Origin: Nymphaea colorata
Taxonomy: Eukaryota; Streptophyta; Magnoliopsida; Nymphaeales; Nymphaeaceae
Length of the DNA: 64,000 nt
Assembly: GCF_008831285.2 (NCBI RefSeq)
Contig: NC_045145.1
Location: 12,276,802-12,340,801 of the forward strand
Direction: 5' to 3'
A program made the position numbers and the translations under genes. Positions 10,690 through 22,870 of this stretch are shown one piece after another. Position 1 is the stretch's first letter, and every line of letters begins with the position of its first letter. The notes beneath the pieces were generated by a model. It was not told the origin of the DNA. It searched no databases and saw only the letters and a list, made by a program, of their open reading frames with translations.

Positions 10690-11900
10690 TTGTAGATTCT
10701 GCATCGGAGAAATTGAAGATAGTGCCATCGACATGGAATAATAGGTCGAAGAAAAGGATGCCTTGTTGAACCAGACGACGGTGGCCAATGCGCAATGGGG
10801 GTCAAGGTGCACAATGCCCCTAGGGAGAGTAGCCGGACCAGGAGGCTGAAATTGCCATGCGGCCATCATTGGAGAGAACTTAACCTTCGGCAGAACTTGA
10901 GGGCAGTGACGCAGTGGACTCTCTGACACACGCTCAAAGCATGAAGGTTCCATGACAAAGCAGAAGAACTAGACTCACGCCTGGTAGGACACTGCCCTGA
11001 CTTTCGAGCTGGAACAGGAAAAGAGAACCTAGGTTGGTCTCTTCAAGCAAATAATGCAGTTGATGTTGCCCACGCTAGCCAGTAATGCCCTCAACCAGTC
11101 ATTACAACACTTGTCTCCTAGGAAAGGTGAGTATGTTTCAAGCACAGCCAATGCTTCACGTGCAGAGCCAAATGGGGGTGGCTACATGAGTGTAAGCAGC
11201 TGACGACCTGCTAGAAGAAGCCGAACCAGTGGCTCTTCTGGAGCTGCTAAAGGAGAAGGGCAGAGGTGTGATTGTTACCTCTTCCATCGCACAACCAGCC
11301 CTGTTAAAGGCAAACTGCGGGCAGCCCACACTCTCTATCTCCATTTTGTGCACGACTGTGAGGACAACACCTACCAAGGAGACCCCAGCAACTGCCGTGA
11401 ATGTAAAAGGATATGTCGGCACTGCTGGAGCAGTTTGGCTCGTTGAGGGCAGGTCTGCTCAAGCCATCTTGAGTCAGCAGGGGGCTCGAATGGGGCTCAA
11501 CACAGGAGGGCCCTTCTGCACTGCCTACAGACATTGGGAAAACAGGGTGCAGGGTCGACAGCTCCATGCAAGCCTGTTTATTTTTGTTGGATGGGGACCA
11601 GGCATTGAACTTGACACTTGACAGCCCTCAGCTAAAGCGACTCAGCAAGGATTCCTCCGATCTCCTTGAAAGAAAAGTTGGATCCTTGAGGAGGGTGGTG
11701 AAAGGGTGACCATATACGACTTGGGAACCAACGCATCATGCATGCCTTGAGTTTTCAGAGACCCACCTCATACCAAGGTAAGGGGGCAACCAGTGTGAGG
11801 CAAACAGATGGGCCAAGACTGCTAAGCCAAAGAGGACAACTAGCCCACAGCTTAACAAACCACATCAATGTGGATCTAGTAAGGGGAAGAGAAACAATTC
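10690..11900. other. Balanced-GC island of unknown origin
   Basis: GC content is clearly higher than in the flanks, and several overlapping frames are open on both strands (for example 11229-11621 plus and 10585-10953 minus). None matches a family I know. One plus frame near 11360-11440 is cysteine-rich (CRECKRICRHCW) but isolated. The island ends where copia reverse transcriptase becomes recognisable, so it may be inserted or rearranged sequence inside the element. Confidence 0.5.
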
Positions 11901-11904
11901 AGAT

Positions 11905-13442
11905 TTCAGCATATGAAGCCACCAAATTCTACCGGATCCACTGGAGTGCATCATGGGATAAAATCTATCACTATTCTGTTACTATATGGTGATGATATCA
12001 TTCATACAGGAAATTCACATTCATTTATAATGTCATTCCTCGTCACCATCAGACAACAATTTGCTATGAATGATCTGGATGATCTGAATTACTTCTTGGG
12101 AATTCAAGTTGTAAGGACTTCCAATGGCTTGTTTATGCATCTGTCTAGATATGCTTAAGACATTATTTCTAGAGCACAAATGCAGCAATGTAAAATAGTG
12201 AGCGCACCTATTACTGTTGGTTTCAAATCTCCTAAGGAAATTGATCCTCCTTATTCCAATGCTACTGCATATCGAAGTCTTGCAGGTTCACTTCAATACT
12301 TGACCCTTACACGGCCAGATCTCTCCTATGCAGTAAATTTTGAATGTCAATTCATGCATGCCCCAACGATAAAGCATTTTCAAATCTTGAAATGCATTAT
12401 ATGATATGTTCAAGGCACGTCTCAATATGGTATCCAGTTCTATAAGTCCCAAGTTTTGACTCTCCGAGCGTACTCTGCTGCAGACTGGGCGGGCTGTCCA
12501 TATACACGCCAATCGACTTCAAGATACTGCACATTTCTTGGTCCAAATTGTATATCCTGGAGCTCTAAGAAACAACTGACTATTGCTCACCCGTCCTGTG
12601 AAGTTGAATACCAGGCCCTCACCGGAGCTGCTGCTGAAATTAAATGGGTTACCTTTATTTTAGAAGATCTCAGTGCCTATCTCTCCAAAGCTCCAATTCT
12701 ATTGAGTGACAACATTTCGGCACTACATACCACTATTCAAACAGTCTTTCATTCACGTATGAAACATTTTGGAACTCCATTATCATTTTGTTCATGAACA
12801 AATTGCACTGGAAAATATGAAAACTCAATTTGTCACAACCGAAGGTCAGCTTGCAGATCTTTTTACCAAACCATTGTCTCAGCAACGATTCAGCATCTTG
12901 GCTTACGTATGCAACCTTCCCTTCGGTTGAGGGGGGTGATAACGCACCAGCTCACTCAAGAAATCAGGTGCGTCTTCAACGGTTCATAACTCCAGGAGAT
13001 CAGGCATGGATCATAACTGCAGGAAATCAGGTGTAATTAATATGGCAGAAAATCAAATTAGCCACATGAGTCAAGAAAATAAAACACATCTTGATAAGGC
13101 TCCAGCAATAAATCAGAATTCCAGCAAATTAAGAGCAATAAATATGGAAGCGAAGCCAATCAGACAAGCAACAAAAACGCCTCTTCACAATGGTGAAAGA
13201 TTTTGGGAGAATGTCAGTTTCTCCTATTCAAAACCAATGGAGAAATTCAAGCAAACAGATTGTACACCCATGGAAACTGATTCAAATTCGAACCAAACAT
13301 AGCAATGTATAAATACTGTGCTAAGGGAACCAGATCATAATGAAATTGATGACTGAGTTGTAGAGTAGGAATTTTCCTTCGGAACCACATTAATTTCTTT
13401 TGTTCATCATCTTCATCCTTCTTTCTCTTTTGCAGGCTTACA
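11905..13442 (+). mobile_element. Ty1-copia retrotransposon 3' part: RT, RNase H, PPT, LTR (decayed)
   Basis: The frame at 11913 gives the reverse-transcriptase catalytic block LLLYGDDIIHTGN (YVDD in active copia; here YGDD, 11985-11996), then DLDDLNYFLGIQV. After a stop at 12156 the next frame reads AYRSLAGSLQYLTLTRPDLS. After another stop at 12402 come RNase H residues DWAGCPYTRQSTSRYCTFLG and SCEVEYQAL. A frameshift near 12770 moves to YHFVHEQIALENMKTQFVTT and QLADLFTKPLSQQ, the usual copia C-terminus. A polypurine tract GAGGGGGG at 12929-12936 abuts the 3' LTR. Gag, protease and integrase are not found upstream, so the element is 5'-truncated or internally deleted. It is non-autonomous because of stops and frameshifts. 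Confidence 0.9.
12937..13442 (+). mobile_element. 3' LTR of the copia element
   Basis: The LTR starts TGATAACGCACC directly after the polypurine tract and ends about ...GCAGGCTTACA, roughly 506 bp. It holds a TATAAATA box at 13308-13315 in the position expected for the U3/R border. No second copy occurs in the window, so the right end is inferred from the CA terminus and the change in sequence character. Confidence 0.65.
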
Positions 13443-13479
13443 ATTAACTTTATGCTAAAGTACTTGACAATGTTAGAGC

Positions 13480-14930
13480 GGCAGAATGCAGCATTTTCAA
13501 AGATTAGAAAGCAGAATCCTGCGAACTACATAAGGAGTCAAGAAGAGCAATCTTGCTCTCTGTCTCCCTCTTGGGTAACACGTCTATTTTTATTTTTCTT
13601 TAGTCCATGTCTTAATTGATGAAGTTTCTTCAAGAATTCGTGTGGCATCTATGGATTTTCCTTGGCATATTTATGAACGCAGGAAAATTGGTCTCATTTC
13701 ATACCCTCTTGTTGTGTTTTCCTAGGGTAAAAAGGCATGTCCTGGAGAGTTCCATTTGTTTGTTAGGAAATGGAATTAATTCCTGTTGTGACTTGAAGAA
13801 TTAAGAGTTTTCAGTGGAAAGGTAAGCTACTTAAATGTGTTCGCCAAGTGTAGTTTTCTGAAAGACAATTTCAGTTTTGATATTTGAGTTATTTCTTTTT
13901 GTATAAAAAGTTTGGCCATTGTACAGCTGTACCAGACACTTGAATATTGAGCTGCAACCATGGGAAGATTGTATTTTATGGTTATGGTATATTAAAGGTA
14001 AAATACTTAGTCATCAGTGTTTAACAACCGATAATATTCTCATGTGCAATGATTTATTAGCAAGTAGCTTATGATGCAGACTGTTTACAAGTGGTTGTGT
14101 ACTGTTTAAGCGATTGTGCTTTCAACGGCCAAAGACTAAAATATCACCTTTTCTTTTCTCTTTGACTTTCTCTCTCACTTTTCTCTTGGAAAAATCAAAT
14201 GGTCACGTGCCTACCAATTTCTCTCTTTCTAAATTAGCCTTTATTTCATTTTTTTCCAAGATATAAGGCTATTTTCCTTTTTTTTTTAACGGCCAAAGAC
14301 TAATACACCACCTTTTTCTCTCTTTTAATTTCTCTCAAACTTTTATCCTGGAAAAATCAAATGGTCAAGTACGTTCCAATCTCACTCTCCCTCTCCCTCT
14401 CTCACTCTCTCTCTCTCTCTCTCTATTATATATATATATATATATATATGGAAAAAGCAGAGAGGGAAAAAGAGAATGAGTCTCGAGTTCGTTTAATATG
14501 AAAATTTTATTGTATTCATCTTTCATCTCAGCATCCTCCTTTCTATATCAAAATTAAACAACCAATAAGAATAACTTATGAGAATTAGTGGAAGAGCGGC
14601 CTGCTCATGGTTTTCATTCATTTGGCTTTTTTTCTAAAAGGATCCACATAGATGTGTTTGACATGTTTTAAATGTTGAGTGTTTAGTTGTATAAATTAAT
14701 TTATAACTTGAAAAGGCTATATATTTTTTTATTCTTATAAATCTTGATCTATTGCATTGGACGTTGGTGATTTCTTTATCTTGTAAAATTGGAAATTCCA
14801 GACTTCGAGTGCTTATTTTACTCACTAAATACATGGCCCTATTTTTGTGATATAGAAGAGTTTTGGTCAAATATAACTATAAAATTTTTAAAATAAAGCA
14901 AATACCTGTTAAGCAGCCGGTGGGCAAAAG
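13480..14930. repeat. Segmental duplication, copy 1
   Basis: Blocks here recur in the same order at 15950-16690. Shared stretches include GAGCAATCTTGCTCTC, GTGGCATCTATGGATTTTCC, GAGTTTTCAGTGGA with GGTAAGCTACTTAAATGT, and TTGAATATTGAGCTGCAA. The last shared block, AAATATAACTATAA, lies at 14868 here and 16626 in copy 2. Divergence is substantial, so the duplication is old. Copy 1 has gained about 0.7 kb, including the pyrimidine-rich repeat at 14124-14450. Confidence 0.85.
14124..14450. repeat. 164-bp tandem duplication plus (CT)n(TA)n
   Basis: AACGGCCAAAGACTAA starts at 14124 and again at 14288, followed in both by pyrimidine-rich sequence and GGAAAAATCAAATGGTCA. The second copy ends in a CT run and a TA run (about 14380-14450). 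Confidence 0.85.
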
Positions 14931-15949
14931 AAGGGTTTCTATTAAGAAATTGAAAATGTGAAGGCACTTTTCAAGATTACAGCAAGTTATCAAGGACGAC
15001 GTGAAAATTTTCTATAATAACCCCGCCAACCGCTAAGGTTCTCTAAAAATGTCCTGCCAAAAGCAAGAAGCCGGGAAGAGAGAGAGAGAGAGCATCAGAG
15101 CACTGACACGTAAAACTGGGCAGCAGGCCGAGCCGCCGCGGGGTACCCGGGACCCAGGCCAGCTGACACAAGCGGCCTTGCCGATTAGTAATTTTTTTTG
15201 TTGGTCTTGTTTTAAAAATTATTTTGAGAGCCTGAGATTGATTGAAACTTAGGTACCGATCATATTTGATGTGTATGAATTTAGTTCTTTCTTTCTCTTC
15301 TTTTTCGGTGTCCTTCATTCTCAATCGACTGATTGAGTTGATAAGCCTAGTAGTTGTTTCTTGCTTGATCTTTTTCGAGAAACTCTGTTGAAGAATGTTT
15401 GGGATTTCTAGGTCCGTTGGGCTTCAGGTGACTGGGTTTGTGGAAGACCATTCAGTATGCCCATGGATTGGATGTATTCATGATTGTTTTCTTCCTTCCC
15501 GTTCTTATTTCTTGGACATGAAAAAAAATTTCCAACTTCGTCTGTTTTGGTGTGTACTCTGGGATTTTGGGTTGGATTGTTGGTTTCGGTGATAGAATTC
15601 TGGAAGATCGTTTAGTGTGTGATGCATTAGAATTTTCAAATTCTCCTTTGGATTCACAGTCTTGAATTCGTTGATGTTGTCTGTTTTTTTTATAGCTTTG
15701 TGCGTTGTTTGTGCCATCTTCCATGGATTGATCACTCAATTCTAGTTCAATATGTTTTTCAGGAGAGGACCGTTTGTCCTTGCTAACGTCATGTCTTGTG
15801 ATCTGTTCCTTTGACCATTTTGTTTGACAATCTTCTTAGCGCTGGTAGTGAATATCTGCAACTTTCTGCTCTCTTCTCTCTCTCTCTCTGAAATTTCTCG
15901 CAGCTCACCTTGCTGATTATTTAGTGCCTTATCTCACTTTACAAATAAC
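14931..15949. other. Spacer with GA run and GC-rich patch
   Basis: A (GA) run sits at 15079-15094 and a short GC-rich patch (CCGCCGCGGGGTACCCGG) near 15134. No domain is recognised in any frame. It separates the two copies of the segmental duplication. Confidence 0.4.
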
Positions 15950-16690
15950 TTAGTGGGCAAGAATGTGACAATTCAAAAATAGCAAGAAAGCAACATTTTT
16001 AGATAGATGAAGGCAGAAACCGGGAAATACTTAAGGAGTCAAAAGAGCAATCTTGCTCTCCATCTTACTCAATGTAAACCTTCTCTATGTTTATTTTTCT
16101 TTAGTTCTTGTCATAATTGAAGTTTTGTCAAGAATTCGTATGGCATCTGTGGGTTTTCCTTGGCATTTTATGAACTTTATAAAATTTGTCTAATTGCTAG
16201 GGTAAAAAGGGTGTTTTGACATTTATTTGTCATGAAATAGAACTAATTCTTGTTGAGACTTGAAAATTAGGAGTTTTCAGTGGATAGGTAAGCTACTTAA
16301 ATGTATTTGCTGAAATGCCGGTTCGTGATCAGTTTTAATATTTGAGTTATTACGTTACCATAAAACGTTTTTCAATCGTACAACTATGGCAAATAATTGA
16401 ATATTGAGCTGCAATCATGGGTAAACTGTCCTATATGGTTATGGTATGTTAAATGCGAATGCTTGGCCACCAGTGTTTAAACAAACACAATGTTCTCATG
16501 TGGCAACTGATTTATTATATAATAGCTTATTATGCGGACACTTTGTTTTTGTTGTCATCATTTTTAACGAATGTGTGAGCAATACCGTTTTATGATGGCA
16601 TTGCAAGTGGGTGATTACTGTTTTGGCAAAATATAACTATAATGTTTTTCAAAATAAAGTAAGTACCTGTTATGCACATAACGACTTTTG
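15950..16690. repeat. Segmental duplication, copy 2
   Basis: This is colinear with 13480-14930 without the extra pyrimidine-rich block. It has small indels throughout and no open frame conserved between the copies, which argues against a protein-coding unit. Confidence 0.85.
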
Positions 16691-18399
16691 ATCCTACCAT
16701 GACTCACATCGGTCAGGACCATCTAATATCACAATAGTCCCAGTCCTCTTTGTAGTTGAAAGGTTAACTTCTTTCTTGAAATGGTTGATCCCTCCCTGCA
16801 CTTGTTGAGCATGCGAAAACCATTTTGAATTCTAATTAGATTGTTACTTTCTTGTTTCTATTATGAAATCAAGATCACAATTTTTACCACATCTAGGTCT
16901 TGATACGACGTCCCAACAACCAATAGATACACCCTTTGCCTGACCAAAGAAAAAACCATTGTTCAAGGCATCATATGGGGTTTTCCTTTTCACATATGGG
17001 GACTCTGGTCATTTCACATTCACAACATCAGTTCCCACTTACTCCCCTGCCCTTTCCTAGCCGCTCTTCTTCTCGGATCTCTCCTCCCTGCCCCATCTGG
17101 TGGGCACCATGGCCAGCTGCTCCTCCCATCGGCCAGAGTCGTACTTACTCTACTGATCGACCATGCGTTGAGTTGGAATGACCAAGTTCGCCATCGACAA
17201 GACGACTTCCCGCCCTTTGATCAGCTTGGTATTTTAGTGGTGGTTGATTTGCATCCCAACCTTCGCTCTTAACACTTTCTTGTTAAACAAAAGTGCCTCT
17301 TTGGTTCTTGGTCCATATTTATCAGCTTATCAAGTAATATTACTAACCCAAATCATGAGCTTTTCTTGGAGAGAATCCACTTAATTTCAGACCATCGCAT
17401 TTCAAACACTGTTTCACAAGTGTGAATCCAAAACTATTTTGTTGGCCGTCAACTTAAGGGCCAGTCAAAATAGTTTGCCAAGAAAATGGTACCGAATTGG
17501 TCAATCTCCATGAGAATTGAAAAGGATTGAATATTAAAAGTATTTGGAAAATGATAATATAAAACTAGAATTGCACTATTTAGAATGAAGTAATTTTCAT
17601 CTCAGATGTATATAAATATTTTTTTCTATTTTGTAATTTTGGTCTTCTTATTTTCAATCATTGCTTAGTACAAATTGTAGCATCAAAATGACAAAAGAGG
17701 GGCTTGGACCGGCCCAGTTAAATTTTAATCAAAAAATATATAAGAAAAATATTATATTATGCATTTTTTATTTAAAATTAATTAAAAATTGTCGAGCCTG
17801 GCCAAGCGGGTGCCCACTTCTATCTAGACATAATGTGTGTGCCATTATTGCATTTTACTTCTTGATTTTGTTACATTACCTGGCGTTGATTTCTAGAATA
17901 AGTCTATGTTGTTATCCCTGCCTGTTTGATTGTCACATTGAGATTGGGGTTTCTAAGCCGACACTGTGTCAAAACAATAATTGATCAAGACAGCATGTTA
18001 CTATGTTCTCGCTTTTTCAGTACCGTAAGAAAAGCTTGAATTTTGGACGAGAAAGCCTTGCTTCGAATTGCTTTTGGTGATTTTGAGATACTGCCTATGA
18101 AAAGTGAGCTTATTTTTATTGAAAAAAAATTTATAAACCTTTACTTTAATACAAGAATATGTTGTTATAGCCGCAAAATCATCTGCAAATATGATTGAAC
18201 AAACCAGCAGACTTCATATATACATCATCCATCAACTACATATATGCCAATAAAACAAACCTCATTTAAGGCCGGATTTTACTCTGAACGTCTCATACTA
18301 ACGTCCGAGCCTCGCAAGAAGTTGAAATATGTTTATATCGATCATTGATCATTTGGCAATTTGTTCGGTATTTTAAGGGAAGCATGAATGAATATAAGT
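16691..18399. other. Spacer with a GGCC-ended AT-core element
   Basis: At about 17697-17826 an AT-rich core is bounded by GGCTTGGACCGGCCCAG and GAGCCTGGCCAAGCGGGTGCCC. This resembles the elements at 39950-40225 and 46290-46450 and fits small non-autonomous hAT-like elements. A moderately GC-rich patch at 17030-17220 has open frames but no recognisable product. Confidence 0.45.
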
Positions 18400-18429
18400 C
18401 ATCCCACACTCAAAACATTTTCCCAAGAT

Positions 18430-18960
18430 ACTGAACAAAAGTCTGTGCTATTCTCGTGTCCCTCCTCTCCGAGAAAATAGCAAGAGGGCCTCCTCCTTCC
18501 TCTCGCTTCCGACCTCTTCTTCTTGTCTCTTTCTTGCTCACGCTTCTGACCCTCACCATTCTTGCTCAGCCTCTGATCACTCGCCGTTGGCATTGTCTCC
18601 TCTTCTTTTACTGTCCCTCTTGCTGTGTTTGTCTGAAGGGAGAGAAACCTGCTTCTCTCTGTCAATTTTTCTGCTCCGAGTCACTTGGATGTCCACAGAG
18701 ACACAAGCACCCTTTCTCAACAATGGCGTCTCTTCAAAGCATCATTTTGTGAGAGTCCCATTGGACCAATCTGTAATGTGTCCGAACCGTGGGACCGAAG
18801 CATTCCGTGTCCCAACCACGGAATCGGAACGAACTCCGTGTCCGAACCATGGTTGATCTATTTCACTTATTATCGATGCTCCCATGGCATTCTCTTATTG
18901 TTTCAGCGCCGCCTCGATTGTCTGATTCCAGCGCTGCAAATTCTCTGCTCAATACCACAT
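18430..18960. other. GC-rich island with short repeated CCGTGTCC units
   Basis: Pyrimidine-rich and GC-rich sequence. Around 18776-18856 three short units recur (GTGTCCGAACCGTGG, GTGTCCCAACCACGG, GTGTCCGAACCATGG) with partial inverted symmetry. Several frames are open because stop codons are rare at this composition. No domain was recognised. Confidence 0.4.
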
Positions 18961-20299
18961 GATGTAAGAGTGGTTTAATAGAGGTGGAAAATTTTTGAGG
19001 ATCTATCCCTACTTACCTTTGGTATTCTGAGTTCGTGCTCATTGACCGTGGTCGTTTGCTGAGGAGGTCATTCGCCTTCATTCTTCTCTTTGTGCACTAT
19101 GGTAGGAACCAGTATAAGTCTTATATATTTATTTTTATTGCTTGAGCATGTGCATTTGAAGGCTAGTATTACTTCGAAACTCCAACAATTGGTATTGAAG
19201 ACAAGTTCTACACTCCTGTGTATCATGTACTGTTTCTTTGTTATTGAGAGAGAGGACGGCAGATTGTCACTGGCCATTTCGAAACTCTCTCGCTCTTGTG
19301 CTCTTGCACAATCTCTGTCTCTGCATTCCCTCTCTCTCTCTTGTTACTCTTTAGTATTTTAAAAATAAAATGAGAAGGGGTTAATAGAGAGGGGCTCTGT
19401 CCACTCCGCCAGCAGCATCCGGCAAACCTCTCTTCAGGTATACGAGAAAGAGACAAAGATGGAAGGCCGTTGGGCCCTCTCTGAAGCAAATCAATGGAGC
19501 ACGGAAGCCCTTCTCTTGATCACCGCTGGAAACCACCGACGAAAGAGGAGGGCATGGGCCACCAAGTGGCAGGCCTGTCTTTTTCTTTTCCTGTCAATAG
19601 CAGTGCCTCCTTCTGGGCGAGAGGGGGAGAAACAGATGCGGAACACATACCCAGGCAGCCTCGCGTCTCTTTGCCTTGCAGCAGCACCAGCAGAACAGAC
19701 CCCGTCGGGGGCCTGGTCCTTTTGAAAAAGACGACAAAATGGGGTGGGCCCTTCCTATCATAATGGAGAAGGGGAGGGCCTTTGCCCACCCTTCTGACAG
19801 CATAGGGGGATTAAAGTGTATTGTTATGTCATGGTTTATCACCATAGTGAGGCCGCAATGGCCTCCCACAATTGCTTAGGAAAAAAAATATAAAGGGCCT
19901 TATTATTATATTTCTAATTTCTTTGTATTGATCAAGCATGAATGGTCACATATATCTTTTGTCACTTGCATTGCCTAATTCTGTTATTTTTTATAGCTCA
20001 AGTTATATTCTCATTTTTGATGGATCTAGTTCTACTATTGAAAAGAAATTGTACTGTTGACATTAGGATATATGGATCTATACCTAACACTTCATGTGAA
20101 TGAGTCTGCCCTTTTGACTAATAAAAAGACAACACATGAGAAAGCAGTCTTTGAAAAGTGTGAGCGATCTAATCGCCTTCACTTGCTGCTTCTGTAGTCT
20201 AGAGTTGCTAACTCCTTTGGTCCTCTTAGTCCACTTGATTCTATAATTTCCACCTGCTGAATAAGGTCTTTCAACATCCCTTACAACATGCATAATGAT
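18961..20299. other. Spacer with a second GC-rich island
   Basis: The stretch 19440-19870 is GC-rich and open in four or more frames on both strands, which is a composition effect. No conserved motif is visible. The rest is AT-rich. Confidence 0.4.
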
Positions 20300-22220
20300 G
20301 GATAGACATTCAATGATTTGATGTCCAAGTGCATTGAGGAAGAAGAGAGATTGAAGAGTGAGAATGTGCATAGTGCACATGTGGCTTCTCATAAAAGTCA
20401 ACATAAAATCAGTCCAAAGAAGAATGTCATAAAGAAAAAGGCTAAAAAGTCCGCTACATGAACATCGAACCAATCTACTATCAAGCCTCAAAAGATGTCT
20501 TTTCTATGAAGTGCTTCTTTTGTAAGAAGAAATGACATAAAAAGACAAATTGTGAAAAGTATGTGAACTGTTGGCTAGGAAAGATAATTTATCATTAGTA
20601 TCTCATGAACGTAACTTGATTAATATTCCAGTTAATAACTGGTGGGTTAATTCGAGTGACACTGTGTATATTGCCGATACCTTGCAGGCTTTTATGAACA
20701 AAAGGGAGCCAATGGAACATAAGAGAAGTACTTTCTTCGAAAACAAATGCATTCGCATGTCAAGGCCATTGGGACTTGAAGGTGATGCTAGAGAGTGGTT
20801 CTGTTTTAAACTTAAGTGGATACATTTTATGCACCATCTTATAGCAGAAACCTTGTTTCTATTTTTTGACTAGATAAACTTGGATACTGTTTTAATTTTA
20901 AAATTCAAAATTATTTATTTAGAAAGATTCAATCTGGATTGGTTATACATGTTTGACTGATTAACTACGATCCATGAGTCTCTATCTTGTGGCAATATAT
21001 CAATTGGTAATAAATGTGGCATGTTGAATGAAATTCTATATGTTTTGGCACTATTGCTTAGGACATATTAAGTATAAGCAGAGTAACACATACAAGAAAT
21101 GTGCTAAAATGAGCAACAACAAAGTAGAAATTATTCATACAGATGTATGCAGACCGTTTGCCCTATGTTATATGGACGAAAGGTATTTCATCACTTATCT
21201 TGACTATTACTGCTAATTTATCTATATCTTTTATTTGAGAAATTGGAAGTCTATTAAGCTTTGAAAGACTTTAAGAATGAGGTCGAAAAACAAAATGGAG
21301 AAGTAATGCAAGTGTCTGATCAGATAGAGGTGGCGAGTACAATGGACGTTGTACTGTGATGGGGTAACAGGAGGGACCTTTAGCATGTATTCTCAAGGAA
21401 GAAGGCATTGTACCTTAGTGCACTATGTCCACTAGTGCATATTAGAATGGTACAACTGAAAGAAGAAATCATATGCTTAAAGAAATGGTTCATGCTATGT
21501 TGAATTATTCACCACTCTTTATTGTGTTGTGGAGTGAGGCTTTTAAGGGTAGCTGCACACAATTTGAATAATGTACCTGCTAAAGTTGTTTCTAAAACTC
21601 CTTATAGTTATTGGAGGCAGAAAGCCTGCACTATGATATATGCACATTTGAAGTTATCCAGTTGGACCCAAATGATATAACCCTCACATAATGGCTTTTG
21701 ACCCTATAACAATTAGTAGCTTCTTCATTGTTATCCAGAAAGGCCAAAAGGTTACATATTTAATTGTTCATGTCATTGACAATAAGATTTGTTATTCATC
21801 TAGACTATGTGGTGCACTTATTGGAGCCCAATGATTTCATAGTTGATGATGATCCAATCACCTTTATGGAAACTATTGAGTGTATGCAATCTGCACATTG
21901 GATAGAAGCCATAAAAGAAGGGTTCAACTCTACGGCTATAACTCAAGTGTAGGACCTTATCACTCTATCTAAAATAGTCAAACACATATGATGTAAATAG
22001 GTATTTAAGACTGAAAAAACTCTAATGACAAATTGAGAGGTACAAGGCAATGATGGTTGCTAAAAGGCTTCACTCAAATGGATGGCATTGAGTATAATGA
22101 GACATTTTCAACTAAGAAGTCAATGAATGAAGATTATTTTACTTTCAAAACTTGTTCTGACTTAAAGCTACATCAAATGGATGTAAACATTAAATGGTTA
22201 TTTACATGAAGATGGAATGG
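20300..22220 (+). mobile_element. Ty1-copia retrotransposon relic, gag to RT, many stops
   Basis: Order from left to right: the gag C-terminus (KCIEEEERLKSENVHSAHVA) near 20325; a CCHC zinc knuckle CFFCKKK*HKKTNC at 20512-20553 with its glycine codon turned into TGA; a protease-region block NNWWVNSSDTVYIADTLQAF; a GAG-pre-integrase block WHYCLGHIK; an integrase start EIIHTDVCRPF with RYFITYLDYY; the integrase strand region SDRGGEYNGR-like near 21320-21345; and the start of reverse transcriptase (ETIECMQSAHWIEAIKEGF, 21867-21923). Stops and frameshifts occur roughly every 100-200 bases. No LTRs were identified, and the RT catalytic end is missing. Confidence 0.85.
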
Positions 22221-22229
22221 AGAAATTTT

Positions 22230-22620
22230 CTTCTATTAACCGTATCTGCTTTTTCAGATATTGATATACTTGGATTCAAACCCAGATTTTAATATGAATG
22301 AAAGAAATGTCGTATTCAAATCTGAATCTCAAATCAATTTCAAAATTTGAATCTAATATGAATCTGATTTGTATATTCATGTCTGAGTCTGAATCCAATT
22401 TTGGTCGATTTTCATATAGTGAGAGCATCAAATATACAATTTTTGTTTAAAACTAAATACGAATTTGAATTCAATTGGATGTTTATGTATATCGAAATGT
22501 GAATTTGATCGATTATTATTTCTTAAATCTGAACTGATCTGATTTCTGAATTAAATATTAAATTTTGTCTTCTTCTGATCTTTTCGAAACAATTCTGTCA
22601 GATATCTGATTCACGGCCAA
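22230..22620. repeat. AATCTGAATCC-rich dispersed repeat
   Basis: The sequence is dominated by variants of TCTGAATC, GAATTTGAATC and their complements. Similar tracts occur at 33950-34015, 46975-47390 and 50080-50400. The family is probably a non-autonomous DNA element. Ends are not defined. Confidence 0.55.
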
Positions 22621-22689
22621 CATATTCATGGCATCCTTAATTGGAAGCCTCCCACCTCCAACATGTTCACCATTATAAATAGGGGACAA

Positions 22690-22870
22690 GCCCATTTGGG
22701 TGTGTCAAAGTGGATATGGTTGTACAACAAGTCCAGCGAACTCAAGCTCAAATCAAACTCACTCAGTAAACCTTGACTTGAGCTCGACTCATTTGCTAAA
22801 AGAGTCCATTTCCAGCATATAAACAAGTTGAGTTCAAGTTACTTGAACTCAACTCAATTAAACTAGATGA
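22690..22870. repeat. GAGCTCG-rich dispersed repeat, copy 1
   Basis: Alternating CTTGAGCTCGACTC and GTTGAGTTCAAGT words give this tract strong internal inverted symmetry. The same family recurs at 48066-48225, 51740-51860, 58525-58685, 61800-61990, 62810-62950 and 63130-63290. Confidence 0.65.

Noticed and set aside
19459-19869. Overlapping open frames of about 90 codons on both strands
   Set aside because: The region is GC-rich, so stops are rare in all frames. No domain and no preferred strand.
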